The notes beneath the pieces were generated by a model. The model was not told the origin of the DNA, made no database searches, and saw only the letters and a program-made list of their open reading frames with translations. Of a stretch of DNA of 64,000 nucleotides, positions 24,481-37,405 are shown in pieces. Positions within the stretch are counted from its first letter, which is position 1; each line of letters begins with the position of its first letter. Made by a program: the position numbers and the translations under genes. The stretch lies in assembly GCA_026413225.1 (NCBI GenBank), contig CM048552.1, forward strand, positions 81,197,001 through 81,261,000, in the 5' to 3' direction. The stretch comes from Otis tarda. Its lineage: Eukaryota > Chordata > Aves > Otidiformes > Otididae.

Positions 24481-25792
24481 GGTCCAGGGAAATGCAACAT
24501 CTGTCATCCAGGGTCCCTCTATTCTGCAAGTATTTGGTGAGCAAACAGAAGAGACTTCCATATTTCTTCCTGTTGTCTATTAGAAAGTCTGTGTGTGACT
24601 GGAGGAAGTGATGCATCCTTACACACCTCCTGTCCTCTGCAACTAAGGGTCTCTTGTGTTACACCTGTTATTACATCCTTCAGTGTTAAAATTGAACAAC
24701 ATTTTATACTGTACTTCTGGAAATCTGAGAATTATAACCAGATCATTTCTTTTGAGATTGGTTATTTTGCATTCTGTACAACTTTCAAAATCTGTTTCTA
24801 GATTTAGTAGAAAAAAAAAGTCAAAGTTCTTAATTTGATGTGTGGAATTAGTCCTTTTTAATGCAAGTTATGATTCTTGTCCATAGGCATTTTCATGAGA
24901 GATTTAGATTGACTAAGAGAAGCTAATAAAAACCACAGCAAAAACTATGGATCATTGCATGTGAATGGACATAAATATCCTTATTTTACCATCCTAATGA
25001 GAAAGTTAGGTCAGCTGAATTTTGGAGGTTAGAAATTTAATATTCTATTAGACTGAATAAGTGAGTGCTTTGAGGAGGAGGACTTGGTGAAGATTTTGTC
25101 ATTCCTGTTAAAATAAAACCTTTATTCATTTGCTGTCTTTTCCTTTCAAATTCATCTGTATGTTTGTAACCAGATTTGTATTCCAGTTCTTTTTATTTTA
25201 CAGACATTTTTTAGTTCAGAATTTTTGAGTGTGTATAATTAGATATTTCGGTAACACAGCAGCAGTTAGAAATTCTCTTTAAGTTAGTGTAATACACATT
25301 ACTTTGTACTAGTTGCAAAGTTTAATCAGTTCAATATGATCGACTTGGATTAATTAAAGCTAAGCAAGTCATAAGCAATTTTATTTTCTTAATCATAGGC
25401 CAACTTCTTGGCTTTTCATGTATCCCTGTTGTACAATTCTCTTGGCACCAAGGGGATCCTAAAGAGTCTTAGAAAGTTAATGATGGACATGCTGAGCAAG
25501 ACATTTTGGCGTGCACCTGCAAGTCTGTCAAAGTGCAAGAGAAGAGAGGCAATTGTTCTACTCTGATTGACATTATTATGAGTTCTCAATGCAAAGATCA
25601 GAAGTTGGGTCAAAGTCTTTCCATCGCTAGATTTCTGTGATACCATTTTAATTACACTAGAATTGAGTCCCAAAGAGACAAGGACAGAATACAGAAGGCC
25701 CCTTTTTTCCATTGTGTTTCCATGACATGCAAGGACACTCTTGTGGTCTCCGGATTTATGTTGTGAAGATCCAGAACTCACATACGTCTTAA

Positions 25793-25824
25793 TTTTTTTT
25801 AAAAAAAAAAAAAAGGAAAAAAAA
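25793..25824. repeat. T8A14 low-complexity tract
   Basis: Eight T residues (25793-25800) are followed by fourteen A residues, GG and eight more A. The T/A junction makes an eight-base self-complementary arm. On the minus strand it resembles a pyrimidine tract, but no exon follows convincingly. Confidence 0.85.
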
Positions 25825-26618
25825 GTTGTGGTCTGTAGAATTTCCTGTACCAGGATAGGATAAGTCTAGAGTAATTGCAGGGCCACCACAAAGTCCCGTT
25901 ACTTAACAGATTCTCTTGGCTGTACAGTTTTGACAGGGAATTAATTTTTTCTTTCACTACACAAATAAAATGAGTAGATAACTTTGTGCATAAGCACGGT
26001 TTATTCTGTTCCTAAGTGTGTTTTGCTACAGCTGAGGAATATTCAGAGTTCAGTGTTTGGTTTTTTGGTACTGCTTCTCATTTACACTCAAATCCTTTTA
26101 TGTGGAGATACTTTAACTTCAGTAGTTCCAGCTGCTTACTTTTTTTGTTGGGTTTTTAACTGGGAAATTATTGGAAACATTTCAGAACAGGTTATATGCA
26201 GAAATTTTCAAGCTATTTTTATCCCAAATCTTGCAGCTTCTTTGCTCTATTTTTCAGGTATGTCTTTTTCTTTTACTGTTTTTATCCTTCTGTTGAACTT
26301 TGAATTTAAAAAGTGAATGGGAAAGTTGGCCTTACCATATATGTTTTGATTGATCTTTCCTATGATTATTTCCTGCAGTTGGATTCCTGCAGCAAATCCA
26401 GTGGGATCAAAACTTGAGACTTAATCAAGTTGTCTATGAAGCAAGAGAAACATGTAAAGAAGTAAATTTTCTTACCTACAGCAATATTAAGATTAGATAG
26501 ATGGAGCAACATGTTGTGGTTGCCTGTTTACTTTTTGTATTCAAGTCAGCCTGAATAATAAAAAGACTAAGCAGTCTTTACCCATGTGTTAGAAATTTAG
26601 CAAGACGCTTCAGTGACT

Positions 26619-26633
26619 TATATATATATATAG
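26619..26633. repeat. Short (TA)n microsatellite
   Basis: About seven TA units lie between GTGACT and GTTAATG. It is a simple repeat with no further meaning visible. Confidence 0.8.
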
Positions 26634-26711
26634 TTAATGTGTACATATGTTATTTTTCTGCTTTGGCTGCAGACTATTGACTCATATTATTTGGTAAAAT
26701 TATTTTTCACT

Positions 26712-26735
26712 CCCTTGCCTGCCCCACCCCACCCC
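26712..26735 (-). other. C-rich tract; minus-strand quadruplex potential
   Basis: CCCTTGCCTG followed by CCCCACCCCACCCC gives four C-runs. The complementary strand therefore carries four G-runs with loops of 7, 1 and 1 bases, matching the standard G-quadruplex pattern on the template strand of CCDC91. Confidence 0.65.
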
Positions 26736-29700
26736 GCCTGGCTTAGCAAAGGTTTCTTGTCTTTTTTTTTAGTAATGTAAAATAAGGTATTGCCAAGGTA
26801 AAAAACTACCGTTCTATTTGCAGCTGTATGTCCTTTATGTTGCTGTATCACTCCCAAGCCTTAATACAAATTTGCATGTGGAAAAGAAGCAGAATAGCTA
26901 GTTTAGTAAACAAGGGAAGCTGCTTTGGGGAATATGCTATACTCCTGCTGTTGAGAAGTTTCCGCTGGCACAAGGAATTTGGAGTTGTGTAGAGCATAAA
27001 GCCTGCAGATTATTATGTTTTGCTGATGATTTTTTCCTCCTCCTTTAGAATCTTCTGCTTGGGGTGTTGTTGTAAGTGATGACCTGCTGAGAGCCATGGG
27101 TACTCAATCTGTGTGTGTTTTGAAACAAGGAGGTCTTGCCTTTGACATTGTTGCAGCTGCAGCTTTATGAAGTGCTTCTCCAGCAGCTGTCCTGAATTTT
27201 GTTGCAGTAGTTTGGCTTCAAATTCCAAACTGAGGTTTCCAGTAAAATCTGTCTGTCAGTGAAAAGCATTAGCAAAAGCTGTGATCCTCTCAGTACTGAA
27301 GAAGTCCAGTAGTAAGTGCAGTCTCAAAAGTGCCTATCAGAACAGCAGAAAATTAATTTTCTGTTCCATGAATCTTAATGCTTAATTACTTATTTTAGTG
27401 CATATATATGCTTACCACTGACTTACCACGCTAAATTTGTCACAGATTCACTGCAGGCTGATTTTCCTTGTTGAATTTCTTCATGTGAATCCATCAACTT
27501 TAATCTGCAATGGTAATTTTAGAAAGATACCTGTATTTCATGTGGTATCATCTTTGCCTATGCCTTCAAGGATATACAGTTTCATCCTGTCACATCTTAT
27601 AATTAAATTTTCATTAAAATGAAAACTGAAAATCTGACCGTTAAATCAAGTGTTCCTCAAAACTAAGAGGTTAGATTCTTCCCATGCTGCTTCAGTTTGT
27701 ACCAAACACCAGTGTGTTGTAGAGGACACTTTGCTTTAGAGATAGCTAGTGGCATATAGTATCATAATTTCACAGGAACCTTCAGACCAGCATGATATAA
27801 CTCAAATTTCCTTAATATCTAAGTAGAATAACTACAGTCTGACTCCTTATGTTATATGTAGTTTCAGTTTTGTATATAAACATTGGTTTTCACCTCCCAG
27901 TCTAAGACAGTGATTCTCTGTGATGTTATATATCTTCTCAGAGGCAAGGAAATTGTGCTTCTGGTGAGTCTCCTGTTAATGAAGAATCACGTTTGATATA
28001 GTTATTTAGAAAGTACTCGTGGCAATAGAATGGCAGTTAAACAACTGTGGAAAGATTTACCCTATGGTTGCCCAGCCATGCAAATCATTAGGGTGGTTTT
28101 TTCAGTTTGTATCCACTGCAAACACTTATGACGCAATGATTATTTCTATTTTACATACTTATTCCCTGATAGCGTAAAATACATTATCACAGTAATAAAA
28201 AATATTGTTCTTATTAAAGCCTTTGTTTGCTGTTTGCTTTTCAGGTAGGCTTAATTAATCCCGTTCTGTAGATATCATCTTAATACTGCAAGGCAATTCT
28301 GTGAGCACAACTCACTGTGAGCCCATCAGATAACATTTTTTTATTTGGTTTGATAACAATAGCAATTTATATATGTAGGGAAATTGCTGTTGCTTTTACC
28401 CAAGCATACTTACCTTGGATTGATTTGGAACATCTGTGCATACTGACAAATAAAGTAGATCTTTGGTACCAGATCTAACACCCAGCACTGCACTCAGGGC
28501 TTTTCAGGAAGCGTAGTCTGGTAGTCCTCAGGCACTTTCCTGGAGAGATGGTAATTTGTGGTTATGAAGCTCCACAGAAGCCCTGTGTAATCTCTGCCAA
28601 GTCATTTGTAGCCATATTAAAACCGCATGTGATGATGCCTAAGACTGACTTGGGTACTTAAAACAATTCAATATTTAAAAAAAAAAATTAAGAACTTCTG
28701 CCCTCTGTGAGAACTCAGGATCTGACAAGCCTGGATAGAAGGCAGTCTGGGTCACTTACAAATCTTTTCTTTAGGTGCTGTTATATATCTCTAGTTCTTT
28801 CTTCTATATCAGAGGAGGTGATCTGATGAATTTGGCCCTTAGTTACATTGTGATTGGTCTTCTGCTTCGTACCTGTTTTGTGGGGACTGTAATCTAGTGT
28901 ATATCAGAAACTATACAGACACTTGCCAGAAGCACATGCTAACCTCTTATCATTCAGAGATTTTGCAGACACTGCTGAGTTCCGTGCTGAGTAGAATCAG
29001 ATCTTGCTCAGGAAGGTGTACGGCATAGATTCACTCGCGTGGCTCCATTTGTAAAACAATCATAGTAGCATTCACAGAAGTGTAATGAGAGTTAAGATGC
29101 TGAGTATCAGCAGGGCTAACATAAAAGTAGTTTGATAAATAGGGGGTGATTAGTATCTCTGTGATTTGTGTCCATCTCAAATAATTTCTTGCTTTTTCTT
29201 CATTCTCACGACCAGTAGAAAATATCATGCCCAGGGGAAAATATTAGCATAACACATGAGAAGCTGAGTTTATTTGAAACCAGCTTAGTCTAAACCAGTG
29301 TTACTATAGTCTATAAAACATTAGAAACCGTCTGCAAAATAATTCCATTCTACTCTGTTATTTATTCAAATAGAGCATTTTTCATTTAATGTACAGGTGC
29401 CAAATTTAATTATTTTGTTATTTATTTTAGTAGTGGAACTTGTCTTTGCTTTCCTAATTTTTAAGTAGTCTATTTAATACTCTTCAATCATTAAACAAGA
29501 GAAGGACATAGGATGGTGATATGATGATATAAGTCTTGGGGTATTTTTATGTAGAGAGAGGAACAAGATGTATTGACATTGAAATTCTGTGGTTTTCTGT
29601 AGAGATTTCCTCATAAGAGGGAACTAGAAATGGCAGAGTGCACTTTGTTTCAATGCCTGTAAATAGAAGTGAGTTTTAACAACTTCATCGTTCCTTGTAG

Positions 29701-32700
29701 CTTTCATGTCAGTATTATAAAATCCTATGTTCTTGGAAAGAACAGTCAAAGATGTGCATTTCGATAGATGCAGAGTGGACGTCACTTCTCAACAGCGAGG
29801 AGGAAGGGCAAGATCAGTGTTAAAAAAAAAAAAAACAACTTCCTTTTTATATTTAATTGGCGTTTTCCATGCATCAGGTACTAAACCATAACGAAGACAC
29901 TCATTTTCTACAAGTTCAACAAGTTTTGCAAAAGCTTTTGTTTGAGAAACCATTAAAAATCAGTGGAATTTCTGTCCACATAGTCTACGTGGGTGACTTT
30001 AATAGTGGGAGAGGCCCTACTGTGGTCAGAGTTTTGTCTGCACCCAAAAGCTTGCAACTTCAGAGCCTGTTAATAATATTACACAAGTGCATTTCTTTCT
30101 ATAAGATATTCACATCGGTAAGTACTGTTTGCATATATTTCTGTATGTCTGTCTTAAGTATGTTGAATCTAATTGCTAGACCAATCAGCAATTACAGTAG
30201 CAATTATGGTAACTCTATATATTTAGCATATGGCAACAATCAATAAATAACTTGGTCGAGAAATCCTATGTTCCTAATCTGTTAAGTAGGTAGGTCACCC
30301 CAGAGGATGCTCATGTGTTTCTACACATAAATATTTCCATTATTATTTTTGAGGGTTTAGATAATGCCCATTTTTCACCTTCTACAGTGGTCTGAGCAGG
30401 TGCTGCAACAATATTTGGTTCCTTTATGCACTCAATCTGCTTTCCTTGATTGAAAGCAAATTTCCTTCTCTTATTTATTTGAAGGAAAGTTAGTATTTTC
30501 TTACATTCCTGTGTCCAGCTGGGAGACAGTGGAGATTCTGAGAAGGTTGACAGGGTGTTTTCCCACCACCTTCAGCAGACTAGGCAAATCTGTTTTAAAG
30601 ATGTTTCCAACATATGGTATTATTTTAATGGTTTCACTGATCAAGTTCAGAGCATAAAACCTTAAGGTTTAGAAGTTGCAGCATTATTTATTTAAGGAGA
30701 AAGAAACATTTTCACGTGGCAATATAATTTATTAAACATCACTCTTTCCTAGAGGTTCAGTCTTGAACACTGATGGCTTTCTAATGTGTAGCAGATACTG
30801 TATAAATTACAGCTGTGAAGAACCTTGTTTTTATATACTTAGTAAGTGTTATCAATAGTAGAAATTCACAGGTGTACAGGCAAAAATGTCCTGTTCTGGG
30901 ATTAACGCTAGAATAAGCTCTATTACGCGTATGTGCCATATGGATCTGTTTTCCTTCTCATCCATTATAGAAATGAGAGGAAATAGTTCATTGTTTCCTC
31001 ATCCAGCTCTCAGATTTGCAGGTTCCTCAAGGTAATAATTTTTTTATATGGTCTATTTAATGTGCTAGGGAATTTTTTAAAGCCTTCTGTGGAATCTGTG
31101 GGGAATTCTGTTCATTTTAGTGCACTGGGAAAGAGTTCTGAGCCCATCATTTTAGCAGAAAATATAATCACATAGCTGAATTTCTGCAACTATAGAATTT
31201 TTCAGAATCATGTCAGGTTCATTCACTAGTGTGGGTTAGTTGTGGGGAAAAAAAACCTCCAGCAAAACCTATATATCATAAAAATTGCACCGAACAAACC
31301 CCTCATCTTTTACTTTTCCTCAAAGAGGGACATCTACCGATCAAAATATACAAAGACATTTATGAGTCTGTAATTACAGTGTAATGTTCTGCTGAACACT
31401 GGGTTTGTTAGCCAATATCCAGTACTGTATAACAACACTAAGTTGCAATAGTCCATTTCAGTGGATTATTGTGCACCATGAATAGGAGGAGTCTCCAAAA
31501 GCTAAGGTTTTAGTCATGCAAGAAAACTCCTAATTTTTCAAAAATAATTTTTCTCTAAAAATGGTTAGAAAGTGGCTACAGATATAAAATGCAGTCGTTT
31601 ATCCACTTAGCACTGAAGTTCAGACCATTGATGTGAAAGACCGTAACTGTATTTTATAATGCAGACGGATGCTAAAATGATTTGAAGAAAATATTGCATA
31701 TTATTACAGATGTACATATAATTAGGCCTGACAGAAATACCTCATGTGAATTCAATTGCAACATCAATCGTTGACTACATAAGCAGTTGCATTACATCTG
31801 AAGTAAGTGCTCCATGAGCAACCCAGTATATTTTTAACATCATGTTGGCTATGTTGAATAAGTCCCTGCACAGAGCAAAGAGCGCCACTGACAGAAATTT
31901 TTAGTAAATTATTTACATGCATGAACAAATCAAGAGTTATAGTAAGTTCTTCCTTATACTTAACTAAAGTATGCTCTTGATCCAACTAATTTCAAAGGAA
32001 CTTGAGTTTTTTCCTGTAGTCCTTAATAATTAAGCACATATATTTTTGGGAAAGCCGTCTTTCATCATCAACGCTTTTGACTAGTATTTTGTTCTTCATG
32101 GACACATCCAACTAAGTGTTGATCAAACAATGCTAAGTTAGAACTATAGAATAAAACAAAAAAAATATGCTGGTCTTTTCATGGAAGAATATAAGTTCGC
32201 TTTATTATTAGATCAGGCTTATATTAGTTTTCTGCAAAGATGAGAACATTTAATGAAAGTATCAAAAAATCATAATCTGAAGTACATTTATCATCATTCT
32301 TATATTTACCCTTTTTTTAAAAAAATAGTTCTTTACTTAGTAAATTCATATAAGACAAAACCATACAGAAAAATAACTTTCAGTCATGTTGCTATTACAG
32401 AGCCAAAATAGTGTGCTGAACTGCATTTGAATACATTAATTATCAGATTATCATTTGAAGTACAGGTAAATTTTTCAATACATGTTTATGTAAATGTAGC
32501 TATCATTTTCTACAACCACAAATATATTTGGTATTGGAAAGCAGTATTGTCTGAGAAATAGTTTTGAAAAATACACTTCTAAACACCTTAATATTTATAC
32601 AGAAGGGAAAATTGACGAGCCATATGTAACATTAATCTTACTTCCTTCACTTTTCTGGGTGAACTTCAGGCCACAGTGAGATTAATAATGAAACATATCT

Positions 32701-33239
32701 TTACTGTGTTGAGATCAGAATTTCATCCTTAAATCTGCAGTGCTAAAGCTAAAATTATATTTTCCGTAAGATATTTTCTTAGTTACTAGTAATGGATAAT
32801 ATCATTCTGAGATATAGTAGTTATTTATAGAGTTCTGACTGGGTTTTTCTTCTAGCAATCTGAAATGTTTAATGAGTTGGAGAATATTCTGTAGAGGAAG
32901 CTAAAGACATATGCTATGAAAATGTATCTATTTGCAGGTAAATATTACAGAGGGAAAATATGGAGGATGTACATGCTCAGTTATTTGTGTCAGAAACTGT
33001 CTTCTACTTAAAGCATCGGCTATGTAGACGTTCATTCCATTTTACAGAAAATTTGAACTGTATGATAAAAGCTAAGAAAATGTAGAGTTAAGAATAATTA
33101 TTAGCTTTGGTTTGAGCTATGAGTTTATGAAGTGCTACAGGTGAAGACGGATGGACTTAAAGTAAAAAGGAGCATCTTGGAATGAAAGCAGTCATGGTGG
33201 CAGTATTCTGCACAATTATGTGTGAGCTTTTCTTTTTAT

Positions 33240-33440
33240 TTCCCAAGTCAATTTCTTGCATCCAGTGACAGAAGTTCTACTGAGGCCTATGCCTCCCTTC
33301 AGGGCATACCTTGCGTGGCTCAAAGACACGTCGTTCTGGGGGGTCTAGGGATACCACTGAGGCGGGAACCCACAGGAAGTCTTATCCAGTCATCTTTGGC
33401 CAGAAGGATGGTGGAATCGTACTGAGACCTCAAAAGTGGA
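33240..33440. other. GC- and CpG-richer block inside the AT-rich intron
   Basis: This block of about 200 bp has several CpG dinucleotides (TTGCGTGG, ACACGTCG, GAGGCGGG, AATCGTAC), whereas most of the intron has almost none. Two frames of 65-67 codons overlap it without any recognisable family. It could be a young unrecognised insertion, a fossil coding piece or a regulatory element. Confidence 0.35.
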
Positions 33441-35863
33441 CTGAAGGTTTAAACAGAAGGGAAAAACCAGCAGTGAATGTGTTAAAATGTCCTGCAAGAA
33501 TCAGCTAATTTTTTGAAAATGAATGTGTCTGAATGATCGTGGGAATTTCAGGAATGGTATAGACCCTATGGAGTTCAGGAACTGCTTTTCCAAATCTTAT
33601 GTAGCCAGTTCCTCATTAGGTTCTGTATGAGTACATAGAGAGGCAACCTCTGGTTTTTAAAAGAAAAAAAAATCTGTACAGAGTTAAAAAGATACTGTTG
33701 AGTACATTACAATAATGAAGTTCAGGAACATTAAAACTTTGTGCTAATTAAAGCTGTGCCAATAGGACACAATGTACAGAATTAGGAACTTTGAACTGGA
33801 TAGAATTCATATAGTGGAAGAAAAACATTGATTATTAATAACAACAATGATGATGTGATGCAGAAAATTGCCCTCTCATTGTAGATCTGGACCAACATGG
33901 TTGGTTTTTTTCGGTATCTATAGAATTAGAACAGTTGAGTTGGTTTGGTTGTGTGAGTGCTCCGTCCCTAATACGTTATTCATACTGATTACATTTGCAT
34001 ATGAGTCACATTCAGTTTGAATTTGCCAGATGTCCATTTATGTTTGTTTAAATAATGAGATCATTCCATGAAGTGAACAGGACCAAAAAATATAGAGGGA
34101 AAACTGTTTAGAAAAACAAGATTTAAAATGCCTTCTTTACATATTTTCACATCTCATGGTATATTATGCAAGCAGAAGCACAGCAGTGTTGAGGCACTGT
34201 TCAAAAAAATGTCTCCATTGCTAACACTTCATTAAACAATGTATTATATAACAAATCTTCATTAGATTTGTTTCTATTTCCTGGTCAATTTCTTCATTAA
34301 TGGGAATGTTCTCCTTCTGAATACATTCGCATGTACCTTTTTCAAAGCCAGCATCATTTTGCTGCTTCTCGTTTTGTGTTATGTGAAGATCTCAGGTTTT
34401 TTCAGTGTTTTGTCATTTACTGTAGCATGGAAGAATATTAAAAATGTAGTGCTCAAGGCAAAGCTTATACATAAGCTGAAGAGACAATGGACAACTGAAT
34501 TCTGGATTTTTATGTTAATGAGTTTGCATAAACTTTAAACAAGCAATAAACTTTTCTTATGCACAAAGGGAGACTATCAACTAACCGCTTGAGTTCAACA
34601 TAGACGTCTCAAATGTGTACTTAATTTATTTGAGACTTTAAGAATCTTTCTCAAGCCTGAAGAAATTCTGGTTTGTTCATATTGCAGCCAATCACTACAC
34701 ACATTAAACATTCACATTAGTACTTGCTGAAATAAATTTAACTGTATACAATTTGAGATTGGTGCCTTGGTAAAGAAATTTAGCAGCAGCATATCAGAAC
34801 ACACATTTGGCGAGCTACTTTGATCTCTTCAAGGCAGAATCTGCAAGAAAAGGCTGAAAGAAAATAAAATGGGAGAGTTTAGCCAAAGATCTTGGTCAAA
34901 GCTCAATAAAGAACTATTTAGGAATATAGATGATATAATCTGCAATAAAAGGAAACCATTGAAAATCAGTTTCATGCTAAGCTCCTTCAACTGATATATC
35001 TACCAGAAGCAACAGAAGTTGATGACATAATATGTTTAGAGAAAGAGATTTCTCATGTTCTTTCTTAAGACGTAACAGATGATTTTATGTGAGTTGCACT
35101 ACATTTGCCTGTTCCCCAGAGAAATATGGGTCACAAGCACAAAAACATCTGCAAGCTCCCCTATGCAAAATGTTCTTTATATTTTGGACCAGAGAAGAGG
35201 AAGGAGGCAAGATACCTTTCAAATCAGAAGAAATGCACCATCACCACAGTGTATGTTGTTCATTTGTTCCAGACTGTCTTTTCTAGGTACAGCTTCTTTA
35301 GATCTTAGTTTGCTGTTTCTAAGTCTTTCATTTTCTAGTCAGTAGCAGCTGTTACTTAAATATATCGAGAACAGACTTTTCTGAAATTTATTTGAACTAG
35401 ATATACTTTAAAATCTGTTGTAAATCAGTGGGCTACATTCACATCAGGCTGTTTATGGAGCACTAATGTCTGCTTTTGCAAGAGATGCAAAAATCTGCAC
35501 AACAGCTGGAAATTGCAGAAGTATAAGCAGGCACATTACTGAAGGAGAGTTTTATGATTGTGTGGCTTCTAGAAAATATGTGTGTATTCTGCTTGTGACT
35601 AGATTTGCCACATTCATCTCTGTTGAAACAAAATGCCAAAATATTCAAACTACCAGAGCCTGATTTTGCAACTTAGAGGAACTTGAAGAACAGCCATGCA
35701 CAGGGTCATAAAAATGTTTCCTTTTGTATCTTCAGTCACAGCACTGCAGCTGTATTCTGAGTGCATTTTCAAAGTCAGAAGGTATCGCTAACTTTGCCTT
35801 GCATTCTGTATTACTGTTTTAAAAGTGCATCTGTTGTAAAACAAAATGTCCATTCAAGTGATT

Positions 35864-35887
35864 ATTAGAGCAAGTAATTGCTCTAAT
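35864..35887. other. Perfect 10-bp hairpin with GTAA loop
   Basis: ATTAGAGCAA at 35864-35873 and TTGCTCTAAT at 35878-35887 are exact reverse complements around the loop GTAA. In RNA the loop would be a GNRA tetraloop (GUAA), which is unusually stable. It sits about 1.2 kb upstream of the last CCDC91 exon. Confidence 0.75.
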
Positions 35888-36018
35888 GCTGAATGATGAG
35901 CATATATATGCAGAGTGACACCATAGAATCAGAGATTTTGTTGAAAGGTCTATTTAAAACTATGAGTGCTAGATATAGGAGGCACAATATTTTTTTTTTA
36001 AATTTGCGGATGATTGCC

Positions 36019-36037
36019 ACTAGTCTGATAGACTAGT
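36019..36037. other. Perfect 8-bp hairpin
   Basis: ACTAGTCT at 36019-36026 and AGACTAGT at 36030-36037 are exact reverse complements around GAT. A third copy of CTAGTCT occurs at 36042-36048, so the right arm could pair with either copy. Confidence 0.7.
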
Positions 36038-36922
36038 TGCTCTAGTCTACCAAGGCCGTGTGGCCTCACGTTTGCATTTTGCTGGTGTTACAGAGTTTGA
36101 GACATTGCTTATGGACTTGTGCACAACAGTTTGATGGGAGTATGGAGCTAGACTTCTTCCAAATTCTATTACTTCCTTTCTCTTGAGTGGCATAATTTTT
36201 ATGTCTTATTAGCCTTGTACCACTACCTTTCAGTCTCACCCTATGTCATTGTTATATATGTATTTAGTTGAATTTGTGGCTTTTGAAGTGTAGTCGAGAA
36301 CATCTCTCCGCTGTGGTGTTACTTGTTTGACATTTGAACTTCAAAATTCAAATGAAATGAATTATGCAGTGCATTTTATTTATTAATGTTATGATATTAA
36401 GAAAATTCAAATACCTTTCGGTAAACTGTATTTTTATGTCACTTATGTGCCCTGACTTACCAAGTCTTGTTATTGCGTTCTTATCTTTTTTTTGGTGGGA
36501 AAGAAAGGACCATTGTCTTTACTGCAAATAAGTGTATAGTTCACATTGTTTGACAGTAGGGGACTCCAATAAAATTTTGGAATGAACAAAGGAGGCACTT
36601 TTCCTCTGGCAACTATTTAAACTTGCTGACATTTAAATTAAAAGTAGACTTTGAATTTTTGAATATGCAATTGTATGTAGTGTTCATTTTAAAGCAAAAG
36701 TAGTATCTTATATAAAAGCAATGGCTGCAATTTTAAAAATTGCTGTGGGGATTTATCTAGTGCAGCAGCTGGACTGTTTAGCTTTTTCAAATTTCTTGTG
36801 TAGAATTTAACAGCTATTGGAAAGTTACCTTTAACCTTATGTACATTTTAGTTTAAAGAAACTTAAATACTTCGTTAAAAAGTTGATACTAAATACCACT
36901 CATAGAAGTTACTTAGGTTCTT

Positions 36923-36960
36923 TTGTTGTTGTTGCATTTTGTTGTTGAATTTTTGTTGTC
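36923..36960. repeat. (TTG)n-like simple repeat
   Basis: Interrupted TTG/GTT triplets cluster here, read as TTGTTGTTGTTGCATTTTG and then TTGTTG. It is an imperfect trinucleotide repeat just 5' of the last exon. Confidence 0.7.
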
Positions 36961-37053
36961 AAATATGGTTGAATTTTTGCTGATAAACCCTGGGGTTTAT
37001 TTTCAGGCTTTTTTAAAGTTGATCTGTCTTTTTTTTTTTCTTAATTTCAACAG

Positions 37054-37176
37054 CTTGATCAAGTTGTCCGTCAGAGAAGTCTGCATAGTTTGGAACTTTT
37101 CCTCTCCTGTGCACAGAAACAGTTAAGCATTTTGTTAAAGGAAGAGCAAACTGCTACAGAGGAAAACAGAGAGTGA
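37054..37176 (+). CDS. CCDC91: CCDC91 last coding exon (40 codons plus TGA)
   Basis: This exon encodes the C-terminus of CCDC91 and joins the exon ending at 5797 in phase 0, giving EEQKR then LDQVVRQRS. The translation continues LHSLELFLSCAQKQLS, which I recognise as the highly conserved C-terminal block of vertebrate CCDC91 (RQRSLSSLELFLSCAQKQLS-type). It then ends in a divergent acidic tail, KEEQTATEENRE, and TGA at 37174-37176. The conserved block is the end of the coiled-coil region thought to support self-association. The tail is a few residues longer than, and different from, the human one, as expected for a poorly constrained terminus. The start is set by the strong acceptor at 37041-37053. 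The exon is too short to stand out by ORF length alone. Confidence 0.94.
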   Translation, partial: LDQVVRQRSLHSLELFLSCAQKQLSILLKEEQTATEENRE

Positions 37177-37405
37177 CATTCTTAGTACCACTGATACAGT
37201 GTGATTTGTGAAGCTGCAAATCTCAGTCCAGCAAATGATGAATATATTCTAATCTTTTGGGATGATATCATTGATTCAAGATTGATCTGAATCTGTGCTT
37301 AATAGAAGTATTTGTGGATTATGTTCCTTAATTTATTTTCTTATCTTACTGCTATTATCAGTTTTCAAATATGGGGGGGGGAATCCCTGGAAAAAAAAAT
37401 TTGTT

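Larger units (their letters stand above)
20071..25792 (+). other. Last CCDC91 intron, part 4
   Basis: This intron DNA contains a transcript-like AATAAA plus poly(A) tract at 21579-21606, a CpG-richer block at 21880-22130 and two stretches that resemble conserved non-coding DNA (22690-22920 and 24220-24480). A minus-strand frame at 25416-25781 was examined and not accepted as a gene. No exon was recognised. Confidence 0.55.
25825..35863 (+). other. Last CCDC91 intron, part 5
   Basis: This AT-rich intron DNA holds a C-rich tract at 26712-26735, a short TA repeat at 26619-26633 and a GC- and CpG-richer block at 33240-33440. A 129-codon frame at 29857-30246 has no recognisable domain. No exon, RNA gene or named transposon was seen. 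Confidence 0.58.
35888..37053 (+). other. Last CCDC91 intron, 3' portion
   Basis: This portion includes a second perfect hairpin at 36019-36037 and a TTG-rich stretch at 36923-36960. Its 3' splice site is CTTTTTTTTTTTCTTAATTT followed by CAACAG|CTT at 37053. It has a long pyrimidine tract and is a strong acceptor. Confidence 0.75.

Noticed and set aside
25416-25781. 121-codon minus-strand frame followed by AATAAA and preceded by a pyrimidine-rich tract
   Set aside because: It looks exon-like, but the start is GTG, not ATG, no family was recognised and a frame of this length is expected about once by chance in a window this size.
29857-30246. 129-codon plus-strand frame in the intron
   Set aside because: The start is not ATG, no domain was recognised, and it lies on the CCDC91 strand with no supporting splice signals.
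36923-37126. 67-codon frame overlapping the last CCDC91 exon
   Set aside because: It is in a different frame from the LDQVVRQRS reading and runs through the intron-exon boundary, so it is a shadow frame.
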